From Symsagittifera roscoffensis (lineage: Eukaryota; Xenacoelomorpha; Acoela; Convolutidae): 55,280 bases of DNA. Below the pieces are notes generated by a model. The model had not been told where the DNA came from and did not search any database. It saw only the letters and a list, made by a program, of their open reading frames with translations. Positions 1-10,620 of this stretch are shown here, in pieces; within the stretch, counting starts at the first letter, position 1; every line of letters starts with the position of its first letter. The stretch is taken from positions 1-55,280 of the forward strand of contig NW_026971719.1 of assembly GCF_963678635.1 (NCBI RefSeq). The letters are read 5' to 3'. Both the position numbers and the translations under genes were made by a program.

Positions 1-2215
1 ATAGGGATCATTAGGTATAAGTATTTACATATGGATCATTAGGTATAAATATTTTACATAGGGATCATTAGGTATAAAAATTTTACATAGGGATCATTAG
101 GTATAAATATCTACATAGGGATCATTAGCTATAAAAAATATACATAGGGATCATTAGGTGTAAAATTTTTACGTAGGTATCATTAGCTACAAAAATTATA
201 CATAGGGATCATTAGGTATAAATTTTTAGTTAGGGATCATGAGCTATAAAAATTATACATAGGAATCATTAGGTGTCAATTTTTTACACAGGGATCATTA
301 GGTGTAAGTTTTTTACATAGGGATCATTAAGTATAAGTTTTTATATAGGGATCATTAGGTATAAATTTTTTCCATAGGGATCATCAGGTATGAAAATTTT
401 ACATAGGGATTTTAGGTATAAATATTTTCACATAGGTATCATTAGGTATAAACATTTACATAGGTATCATTAGCTATAAAAATTCTACGTAGGGATCATT
501 AGGTGTAATTTTTTTACACAGGGATCTTTAGGTATAAATATTTTACATAGGTATCATTAGGTATAAATATTTACATAGGTATCATTAGCTATAAAAATTA
601 TACATAGGGATCATTAGGTGAATATTTTTTTTACACAGGCATCATTCGGTATAACAAGTTTACATAGGGATCATTAGGTATAAATTTTTAGATAGGGATC
701 AAGAGCTATAAAAATTATACATAGGAATCATTAGGTTTAAATTTTTTAAATAGGGATCATCAGGTATGAAAATTTTACATAGGGATCATTAGGTAGAAAT
801 ATTTACGTAGGGATCATTGGCTATAAAAATTTTACATAGGGATCATTAGGTGTAATTTTTTTACACAGGGATCATTAGGTGTAAATTTTTTACATAGGGA
901 TCATTAGGTATAAGTATTTATATAGGGATCATTAGGTATAAAAATTTTACATAGGGATCATTAGGTATAAATATTTACATCGGGATCATTAGCTCTAAAA
1001 ATTATACATGAGGATCATTAGGTGTAAATTTTTTACATAGGGATCATTAGGCATAAGATTTTACATAAGGATCATTAGGTATAAATATTTTACAATGGGA
1101 TCATTAGGTAAAAACTTTTCACATAGGGATCATTAGGTATAAAAATTTTACATAGGGATCATTAGGTTTAACTTTTTCATAGGGATCATTAGGTATAAAT
1201 TTTTTACATAGGGATCATTAGGTATACATTTTTACATAGGGATCAGCAGGTATAAGTATTTACATATGGATCATTAGGTATAAATATTTTACATAGGGAT
1301 CATTAGGTATAAAAGTTTTACATAGGGTTCATTAGGTATAAATATCTACATAGGGATCATTAGCTATAAAAAATATACATAGGGATCATTAGGTGTAAAA
1401 TTTTTACGTAGGTATCATTAGCTACAAAAATTATACATAGGGATCATTAGGTATAAATATTTTACATTGGGATCATTAGCTATAAAAATTATACATAGTG
1501 ATCATTAAGTATAAAATTTATACATTGGGATCATTAGCTATAAAAATTATAAATTATACATAGGGATCATTAAGTATAAAATTTATACATTGGGATCATT
1601 AGCTATAAAAATTATACATAGGGATCATTAGGTATAAATATTTTACATTGGGATCATTAGCTATAAAAATTATACATAGGGATCATTAGGTATAAATATT
1701 TTACATTGGGATCCTTAGCTACAAAAATTATACATAGGGATCATTAGGTATAAATATTTACATAGGGATCAATAGGTATAAAAATTATACTTAGGTATCA
1801 TTAGTCATAAGTATTTACATAGGGATCAACAGGTATAATTATTTTAAATAGGGATCATTAGCTATAAAAATTATACATAGGGATCATTAAGTATAAAATT
1901 TATACATTGGGATAATAAGCTATAAAAATTATACTTATGGATCATTAGGTAAAAATATTTTACATTGGGATTATTAGCTATAAAAATTATACATAGGGAT
2001 CATTAGGTATAAATATTTTACATTGGGATCATTAGCTACAAACATTATACATTGGGATCATTAGGTATAAATATTTACATAGGGATCAATAGGTATAAAA
2101 ATTATACTTAGGGATCATTAGGTAAAAGTATTTTTTATAGGGATCATTAGGTATAAAAAAATATACATAGGGATCATTAGGTGTAAAATTTTTACGTAGG
2201 GATCATTAGCTATCC
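1..2215. repeat. AT-rich minisatellite, ~28-bp unit
   Basis: About 75 head-to-tail units of 26-31 bp built on the core ATAGGGATCATTAGGTATAA, followed by an A/T-rich spacer. Units vary mainly at AGGT versus AGCT, TATAA versus TGTAA, and in spacer length. The array touches the left window edge, so its true length is unknown. It ends near 2215, where unrelated sequence (CCCACCGCCGATCCC) begins. No open frame of note lies inside. A block at about 14-215 recurs almost unchanged at about 1249-1460, so the array also has a higher-order period of about 1235 bp. Confidence 0.95.
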
Positions 2216-2242
2216 CATTAGCTCAACCCACCGCCGATCCCA

Positions 2243-3335
2243 GTGTCGTATATCTATACTACTTGTATGTATGCATGTACGTTTGTATGTATGGATGTAT
2301 GTATGTATGTATGTATGTATGTATGTATGTATGTATGTATGTATGTATGTATGTATGTATGTATGTTTGTATGTATGTATGTATGTATGTATGTATGTAT
2401 GTATGTATGTATGTATGTATGTATGGATGTATTTATGTATCGAATTATGTATATATATAAATATCCATGTATGTAGGTATGTTTTGTATGTATGTATGTA
2501 TGTATGTATGTATGTATGTATGTATGTATGTATGTATGTATGTATGTATGTATGTATGTATGTATGTATGTATGTATGTATGTATGTATGTATGTATGTA
2601 TGTATGTTTGTATGTATGTATGTATGTATGTATGTATGTATGTATGTATGTATGTATGTATGTATGGATGTTTGTATTTATGTATGTATGTATGTATGTT
2701 TGCATGTATGTATGTTTGTATGTATGTACATATGTATGTTTGTAGGTATGTGTGTATGCATGTTTGTATGTATAAATATATGTAATTATGCGTATGTATG
2801 TATGTGTTTTTGTAAATTTGTTTTATAAGATCGTATGTGTGTATGTATGTATGTAGTTATGCTTGTATATTTGTATTAGTGTGTATAAAAGTATGTAAGT
2901 ATCCATGTGTGTATGTATGCAAATAAGTATGTATGTATGTAAGTATGTATGTGTGAATGCTTGTAAGTATGTATGTGTATATGTATGAATGTATTTGTGT
3001 ATGTATCTATGATTTAATGTATGTATGTATGTATATATGTATGTAAAATACATGTGTGTATGTAAGTTTGTATGTGCATATGTATGTATGTTTGTATAAA
3101 TATATCTATGTTTGTATGCTTGTATGTATGTATGTAGGTATGAAGGTAAGTATGTGTGTAAAGATCATTGTTTAGTTGTATTTCTTGCTTGTATGTATGT
3201 ATGTATGTATGCATGTATGTATGTATGTATGTATGTATGTATGTATGTATGTATGTATGTATGTATGTATGTATGTATGTATGTATGTATGTATGTATGT
3301 ATGTATATATGTATGTATGTATATATATATTTATG

Positions 3336-3369
<34 letters not shown>

Positions 3370-3570
3370 TGTATGTATGTATGTATGTTTGTATGTATGT
3401 ATGTATAAATGTATGTATGTATGTATGTTTGTATGTATAAATCTATGTAGTTATATGTGTATTCTTGTATGTGTTTTTGTAAGTCTGTTTGTAATGTTTG
3501 TAGGTATGTTTAAGTATGTCTTTTTGTATTTATGTATGTATGTATGCCTGTATGTATGTATGTATTATGT
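2243..3570. repeat. (GTAT)n tetranucleotide microsatellite
   Basis: Long runs of GTAT/ATGT: nearly pure at 2290-2440, 2485-2700 and 3185-3440, with degenerate stretches between (2700-3180 and 3440-3570) carrying G-to-T, A-to-G and short indel variants. Because four is coprime with three, every 12 bp reads Met-Tyr-Val-Cys in all plus frames and Thr-Tyr-Ile-His on the minus strand. Long apparent ORFs therefore appear in many frames and are not genes. Confidence 0.97.
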
Positions 3571-4671
3571 AATATCGTTCTTTAACAAGTTTTTAACAGT
3601 AGTTCCAAAACTTGATTTCGTCGTCAAGAAGTTCCATGATAGGTCGGAAGCTCACCAAGCATGTTTGAGCTTTTCTCTAAATCTTGAAAATATCTTCAAA
3701 CTTTTAAAGCTTTTTGTAGTTTCTCAAAACTCTTAAAAGTTATTCAATAGTTATGTTATATTCTTCTTCATCCGAAACACATGAAAATGTGTCTGACAAA
3801 CAAGCGAACCAGAGCCCAGAGAATCTTATCATTCAGAGCACTTGAGGATGTTGTTTGAAACTTTCCCTTTAGGTTTTTTTTGCATAATAAATGTGATGAC
3901 TTTAAATGTTAGCAAACAAAAAACCAAGCAAAAGTTTTTTGATTTTTTTTTAAAATTTTTTTATCTTATTGATTGACCTTTTTTCAAATAAAAAAATATA
4001 ATGTTTTCATATAAATGAATCATTTTTCTTGCTTGATCTTTTTTTTGCTTCCGTTGAAAATCATCACTCGTGCTATGTAATGGCGATCCAGGTGAAAAGT
4101 GTCAAATTACATCCTGAAGTGATCGGATTCTTATCATCTTTTGGGCGAGTTGCCAGATACATTTTCATATGTATCGGATAAAAAAGTGTGGCTTATTTTT
4201 TGAATAACTTATAAGATTTTCAAAAATCTACCAAATTACTTGATAAAATATTTGGAAAAAGCTCAAACTTTCTAATTGAGCAGCAGAGCCATCATAGAAA
4301 TTCATGACGACTGTAAATTTTGGGACTGTTAAATATTTTGTAAAGATCGAAGTTTATCAAAATTTCTCAAAATGAATCGATGTTATCAATTACAATTTTA
4401 TCAAGATCAAATTTAATTAACTGTCTTTGTTAACGCAAAAAAAATCTGTTCCCTATGTTTTTATATTTTCTGTCAGTTGGTTAGAAAAGCTTCAACCTCA
4501 CAGCATTGGTGTCACAACATATGAAAAACTTCAACTTCGCAGCTGATAAACTATTTATGCCAAACTTGTTCAGATACGAAAGTACTTAAGCACTTGCCGA
4601 GCTAGAAACAAAAACTAAACTTGGTAAGATGACTTTTTTTTCAATTCAATACCATCACTTAATACTTTCTG
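3571..4671. other. No gene seen; AT-rich unique DNA
   Basis: About 1.1 kb between the microsatellite and a tandem repeat. It has many poly-T and poly-A runs and stop codons in all frames. I see no splice-flanked exon, RNA gene or repeat that I can support. Confidence 0.6.
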
Positions 4672-5050
4672 CATCTGGCCAGAAACTTGGACTACTTTGC
4701 GTGCGTTGACTTTATAATAAATTTTTACATTTCTCATCTGGCCTGAAACTTGCATTACTTTGCTTTCGTTGATTTGATTTTATGACTAATTATTACATTG
4801 TTCATCTGGCCAGAAACTTGGACTACTTTGCGTGCGTTGACTTTATAATAAATTTTTACATTTCTCATCTGGCCTGAAACTTGCATTACTTTGCTTTCGT
4901 TGATTTGATTTTATGACTAATTATTACATTGTTCATCTGGCCCGAAACTTGGACTACTTTGCTTGCGTTGATTTGATATTATGACTAATTATTACATTAG
5001 TCATCTGGTCCGAAACTTGGACTACTTTGTGTGCGTTAATTTTATGTTCA
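4672..5050. repeat. Nested tandem repeat, ~65-bp subunits in ~133-bp units
   Basis: The phrase CATCTGGCCAGAAACTTGG followed by ACTACTTTGCGTGCGTTGA and an AT-rich spacer recurs six times. Subunits alternate between two types, CCAGAAACTTGGACTAC and CCTGAAACTTGCATTAC, so that two consecutive 133-bp dimers (from about 4673 and 4806) are almost identical. The last two subunits are single and more diverged. This is a local higher-order tandem array. No function is visible. Confidence 0.9.
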
Positions 5051-5079
5051 CTCATCATTGAAAAAATCTATACAGTTAA

Positions 5080-5888
5080 AAGATCAATTCAAGTTTTTCT
5101 TGAAAATATTTTGCCATTTTATCCTGAAAAATCATCTTTCTGATTTTCGTACTTACGTTCAAATTTACAAGAAATTCCAAAAAATCCTTATATTCCTGCT
5201 TCTGATTGCTCTTATTACATAAATTCTTCAAAATACGTAAGTCTAACAAGTGAAATATTCTACAATCCAAATAAAATCACGGTGCGTTGATTTAGTAGTT
5301 TTTTTTCCAATTCTAAATCATGTCTGGGAACGTTTGAGATATGCAATGCCTTTTTGTTTCGTTTTTCAGAGACAAATTTTGATAACTGATTTTACCGGAG
5401 ATCATGTTTTCTAATGTTAACTTTGCTTTGCAAGCTGCAAATATGGCCATTTTGGGACAATTAATGCGTGATATATTTCGCTCACCTACCGCGTAAGCAG
5501 AAATTTAATACGTCTTAGAAATTGTTCTAAATTTGTTGACGGAAGCTGGTTTGCCATAATTGATTTGTTACTAGGAGCAATATCTATCATTTTGTGCTTT
5601 ATTTGGCGTAAGGGGTGATGATTTTAACAGAAAATCTCGAATTTAGATACAAATTTTTTTAACATTTTTTTCCAATGTTCACTGGTCCTTAGATCTTAAA
5701 AGGCAGTAGATTCAGGGCTTGCCTTAAAACGAGCAGTTTGTTTTATTTTTAAGCTAAGCTTTTCATATCATGCTTAGGGATTGAAGATTGAGGCGAATTG
5801 TTAAAACTTTCGAAGTTGGTAGAATTATATTTTGGTGAGATTGTTTGGTGAGATTGTTTGGTGATCGCTTGGTTTCAAGTTCAACTCA
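5080..5888. repeat. 2.1-kb tandem repeat, copy 1 (internally deleted)
   Basis: Matches both ends of the following unit. The CTGATTGCTC block (5203), the ACAATCCAAA block and the CAAGCTGCAAATATG block (about 5430) are followed directly by TTTGGGACAATTAATGC (5453). The ~1.2 kb that separates these blocks in copy 2 is absent. The tail holds the AGATCTTAAAAGGCAG motif (5690) seen in every copy. Short apparent ORFs here are not conserved between copies. Confidence 0.85.
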
Positions 5889-7985
5889 TTTCCTGCTGCT
5901 GATTGCTCTTAATAAATATATTCTTCAAAATGCGTAAATCTACCACGTGAAATATTCTACAATCCAAAAAAAAAACCACGGTGCTTTGATTTGGTAGTTT
6001 TTTTTTAAATTCCAATTCACGTATGGGAACGTTTGAGATAAGCAATGCCTTTTTGTTTCGTTTTTCAGAGACAAGTTTTGATCACTGATTTTACCGGCGA
6101 TCATGTTTTCTCATGCTAACTTTGGTTTGCAAGATGCAAATATGTTTCTCATCGGATAATTAAGGCTGTTTAAGCTTGACAGTTTTCATACAGCAATGCG
6201 TACAACCATTATTAATCTTTCCAAATGGAATCGCGCTACATTAAAGACCTCGATAATTCTGTTACAAAACAAATTTTGACTTTGCCGTGGGAAAACCTAC
6301 AAAATGTTTTTTTGCTGTTTTTTATTTCAGTTTGTTAAGGTTAGTGTCTGCAGACAAACATAGGTTTTCATACTAAATTGCGAAATAGGTTTAAGAATAA
6401 TGTTTGCTCAGTTTCAAATTCAATTCAGTTTTTTAATATTCAATTGAATACCCAGTATTAGTTTGAAATCTTTTCGATAGTTTGATCAATTTTTGACAGA
6501 TTTCGACAAGAAAAATTTCCTTTTTTTGAACGCTTATGGCTCGAGCTGAAAGTACTTAATTGAAATGAGGTTTTCATGATCGCAAAACTGATTTGCCAGA
6601 CACATTAGTTATATGGTAAGTTCAGCTCCTACCTGAATTTGGACTTCTTTCATTTGAATCAAAATAGACTCAGAGAATTGAAGTGCAGTCAAAACAATCA
6701 AGTCTTCTTGTTTGTTCGAATCAGCTTTTTTTCATCTTTTTTAAAGCTAACTGTAGAACATTTTTTTTTGTAAAATCTCTCCAATTAGTACAATGTTTTT
6801 TCCTGGTCGTTCGAGTTCTAAAATTGGAACAACAATTAAATCAATCCCAATGAATGAATCAATCGAAATATTTATAGTTTTTGTTTTTTCCATCCAGAAT
6901 AAATTGTTCAGCTCAAAAATTAGTTTGAGTTTTTTTACACCACCTGAAAATTAATTTTGTCTTAAAAATGTGTTGTTCCAAAAAATCTGAGATATAACTC
7001 GTGTGAATTCATGCGCATTCACACGTGTTATATCAAAATGTGTGAAAACCAAGTGTTTTTTTGCAATTTGTTCAACCTGAGAAAATGTGTGTCAATTTCT
7101 GACAATTCCGCAAAAAACATCAAACCTTTTTTCTTTTGAATAATTTGTATGATACAGGAATTGTATAATAGTGTTGTGACTTTTGTAATGAAAGTAATGG
7201 AATAATTGTGCTCGGGTGCGTTTTTTTTCTTCAGACAAACTTCGAATCTTCAACTAGCCGTTTCTGACTGGTTTTTATTATCATTCAAAAGTTATTGATG
7301 TCATGAGCTTAAGTTTGAAAAATATTTTACCTGTGGTTGTTTTGTGTTATGTTTGGGGGTTTAAAGATAGCCATTTTGGCCACTTTGGGACAATTAACGC
7401 GTAAGCGGAAGCGGAAATTTAATACGTCTTGAAAATTAATCTAGGTTTGTTGACGGAAGCTGGTTTGCCATAATTTATTTGTTACTAGGAACAATATCTG
7501 TTACTTTGTACTTTATTTGGCGTGTGGGGTCATGATTTTAACAGAAAATCTCAATTTTTTTTTTCATTTATTTTTTCCATGTTTACTGGTCCATAGATCT
7601 TAAAAGGCAGTAGATTCAGGGCTTGCCTTAAAACGAGCAGTTTGTTTTATTTTTAAGCGAAACTTTTAATATCATGCTTACGGGATTGAAGATTGAGGCG
7701 AATTGTTAAAACTTTCGAAGTTAGTAGAATAATTTTTTGTCGAGATTGTTGTCTGCAGAAAAACTAAATTACAAAAGAACTTTAAAACAATGATCGCTTG
7801 GTTTCAAGTTCAACTCATTTTTTAATCTCCAAGTGAATACCCGGCAAAAAATTGATATCTTTTTGATAATTTGATCTACTTTAGATTTTTTTCGTGTAAA
7901 TATTTTGCTCATTTTGTCCTACAAAATCACCTTTCTGATTTTCGTACTTACGTTCAAATTTATAAGAATTTCAAAAAAATCCTTA
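5889..7985. repeat. 2.1-kb tandem repeat, copy 2
   Basis: The most complete unit with copy 3. In order: CTGCTGCTGATTGCTC at its left end, AATGCCTTTTTGTTTCG, GTTACAAAACAAA, GATTTGCCAGACACATTAG (6592), a palindromic hairpin at 6991-7034, TTTGGGACAATTAACGCG (7383), AGATCTTAAAAGGCAG (7596) and TGATCGCTTGGTTTCAAG (7791). No reading frame survives across copies, so this is non-coding repeat DNA or a long-dead element. I do not recognise a family. Confidence 0.85.
6991..7034. repeat. Palindromic hairpin in tandem repeat, copy 2
   Basis: Arms GATATAACTCGTGTGAAT and ATTCACACGTGTTATATC are complementary over 18 bp with one mismatch, around the 8-nt centre TCATGCGC. The same structure is kept in the next repeat copy. 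Confidence 0.85.
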
Positions 7986-9960
7986 AATTCCTGCTGCTGA
8001 TTGCTCTTATTACATATATTCTTCAAACAACGTCAGTATACCACGTGAAATATTCTACAATCCAAAAAAACACGGTGCTTTGATTTAGTAGTTTTATTTT
8101 CAATTCCAATTCACGTCTGGGAACGTTTGAGATAAACAATGCCTTTTTGTTTCGGTTTCCAGAGACAAATTTTGATAACTGATTTTTACCGGCAATCATG
8201 TTTTCTCATGTTAACTTTGGTTTGCAAGCTGCAAATATGTTTCTCTTGGGATAATTAAGGCTGTTTAAGCCTGAAAATTTTCATACAGCAAGGCATACAA
8301 CCATTATTAATCTTTCCAAATGGAATCGCGCTACGTCGAAGGCTTCCATAACTCTGTTACAAAACAAAATTTGACTTTGCCGTGGGAAAACCTACAAAAT
8401 GTTTTTTGCTGCTTTTTATTTCAATTTGTTAAGGTTAATGTCTGCAGACAAACATAAATTTTCATAATGAATTGCGAAATAAGTTTTAGAATAATGTTTG
8501 CTCAGTTTCAAATTCAATTCAGTTTTTTAACATTCAATTGAATACCCAGCATTAGTTTGATATCTTTTCGATAGTTTGATCAATTTTCGACAAATTTCGA
8601 AAAGAAAAATTTCCTTTTTCTGAACGCTTATGGCTCGAGCTGAAAGTAATTAATTGAAATGAGTCTTTTATGATCGCAATACTGATTTGCCAGACACATT
8701 AGATATAAGGTAAGTTCAGCTGGTAGCTGATTTTGAACTTCTCTCATTTGGATCAAAATAGACTCAGAGAAATGAAGTGCAGTCAAAACAGTCAGGTCTT
8801 CTTGTTTATTTGACTCAATTTTTTTTCATCTTTTTTAAAGCTTCTTAGAGAACAATTTTTTTGTAAAATCTCTCCAATCAGTACAATTTTTTTTCCTGGT
8901 CGTTCGAGTCCAAATTTTGGAACAATACTTAAATCAATTCCAGTAAAAGAATCAATCGAAATACTTATAGTTTGTTTTTTTTATCCAGAATAAATTGTTA
9001 AGCTCAAAAATTAGTTTTAGTTTTCTTACACCACCTGAAAATTAATTTTGTCTTAAAAATGTGTTGTTCCAAAAAAACTGAGATATAACACGTGTGAAGT
9101 CATGCGCAATGACACGTGTTATATCAAAATGTGTGAAAACCAAGTGTTTTTTTTGCAATTTGTTCAATCTGAGAAAATGTGTGTCATTTTCTGATAATAC
9201 CGCAAAAAACATCAAACCATTTTTCTTTTGAATAATTTGTATGATACAGTAATCTTATAATAGTGCTGTGACTTTTGTAATGAACGTAGTGGAATAATTG
9301 TGTCGGTTGGGTTTTTTTCTTCAGATAAACTTCGAATCTTCAACTAGCCGTTTCTGACTGGATTTTATTATCATTCAAAAGGTATTGATGTTCTGAGCTT
9401 ATGTTTGAAAAAATGTTTTACCTGTGATTGTTTTTCATTATGTTTGAGGGTTTAAAGTTTGCCGTTTCGGCCACTTTGGGACATTTAACGAGTGATTTAC
9501 TTCGCTCACTCACCGCGTAATTGGAAAATTAATACGTCCTAAAAATTGTTCTAAATTTGTTGACGGAAGCTGGTTTGCCATGATTGATTTGGTACTAGGA
9601 ACAATATATGTTACTTTGTACTTTATTTGGCGTGGGGTGATGATTTTAACAACAAATCTCGAATATACATACAAAACTTTTTTTACATTTGTTTTTTTGA
9701 GGTATACTGGTCCATAGACCTTAAAAGGCAGTAGATTCAGGGCAGTTTGTTTCAGTTTTAAGCGAAACTTTTCATATCATGCTTACGGGATTGAAGATTA
9801 AAGCGAATTGCTAAAACTTTCGAAGTTAGAAGAATTATTTGTTTGGTGAGATTGTTGTCTGCAGAATAACTAAGATTTTCAAACCAACTTACAAAAAAAA
9901 TAACTTTAACAAAATGATTGCTTCGTTTCAAGTTCATTTCTTTTTTTAATCTCCAATTGA
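7986..9960. repeat. 2.1-kb tandem repeat, copy 3
   Basis: Follows copy 2 with the same order of blocks: CTGATTGCTC (7997), GCCAGACACATTAG (8688), the hairpin at 9082-9125, TTTGGGACATTTAACG (9476) and CTTAAAAGGCAGTAG (9720). It is collinear with copy 2, with scattered substitutions and small indels, mostly in homopolymer runs. Confidence 0.85.
9082..9125. repeat. Palindromic hairpin in tandem repeat, copy 3
   Basis: Arms GATATAACACGTGT and ACACGTGTTATATC form a perfect 14-bp stem. The same position as 6991-7034 in the preceding unit, with several stem bases changed. Confidence 0.85.
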
Positions 9961-10620
9961 TTACGCGGCAAAATTTTGATATTTTTTCGATAATTTGATC
10001 AATTTTAGATAGTTTTAGGGAAGAAAATTTTATTTTTTTCTAAACTCGTATGGCTAGGCTGAAACTACTTAGCTGAACTGAATTTTTTATGATCATGATA
10101 CTGATTTGCCAGACACATATATTGCATGTTCGGCTGGTACCTGACTTTGCATTTCTTTTGTTTGGAACAAAAATGACTCAGAGAATTAAAGTGCAGTCAA
10201 AGCAGTCAGGACTTCTTGTTTGTTCTACCCAATTTTTGCATCTTTTCTAAACCTATCTATGGCATTTTTTTGTTAAATCTCTCCATAAAATACACACGTT
10301 CAGTTTTGGTCGATCTGACCCAAAACTTGGAACATCAAATAAATCCATTCAATTAAAACAATCATTCAAAACAATGATAGCTTGTATGTTTTTCTCCATC
10401 AAGAAAAAAAATATTCTTCTCAAAATTTAGTAATAGTTTTTTACACAACCCCCTGAAAGATAGTTTTGTCTTAATGTTGTTTTTTCCGAAGAAATTTGTT
10501 TTCTGTTACCACAGTTTTAATTCGCAATTTCCACACGCATTCTGTCGTGTTATATCTTAGTTTGTGAAGAACCAATTGTTTTTTTTGAGAAATTGTACAA
10601 TCTCAGAACATGTGTGTCAA
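9961..10620. repeat. 2.1-kb tandem repeat, copy 4 (degenerate, partial)
   Basis: Matches 6466-7100 of copy 2: GATAATTTGATCAATTTTAG, then GATTTGCCAGACACAT (10105), then AGTGCAGTCAAAGCAG (10190), and a decayed version of the hairpin around 10525-10557, where only CGTGTTATATC remains of the right arm. Divergence is clearly higher than between copies 2 and 3, so this is the oldest unit. Confidence 0.7.

Noticed and set aside
1-2215. CRISPR-like array
   Set aside because: Units are head-to-tail with variable AT-rich joins, no unique spacers, and the context is eukaryotic.
2243-3736. Long overlapping ORFs of Met-Tyr-Val-Cys and Thr-Tyr-Ile-His
   Set aside because: By-products of a period-4 microsatellite; no non-repeat coding sequence attached.
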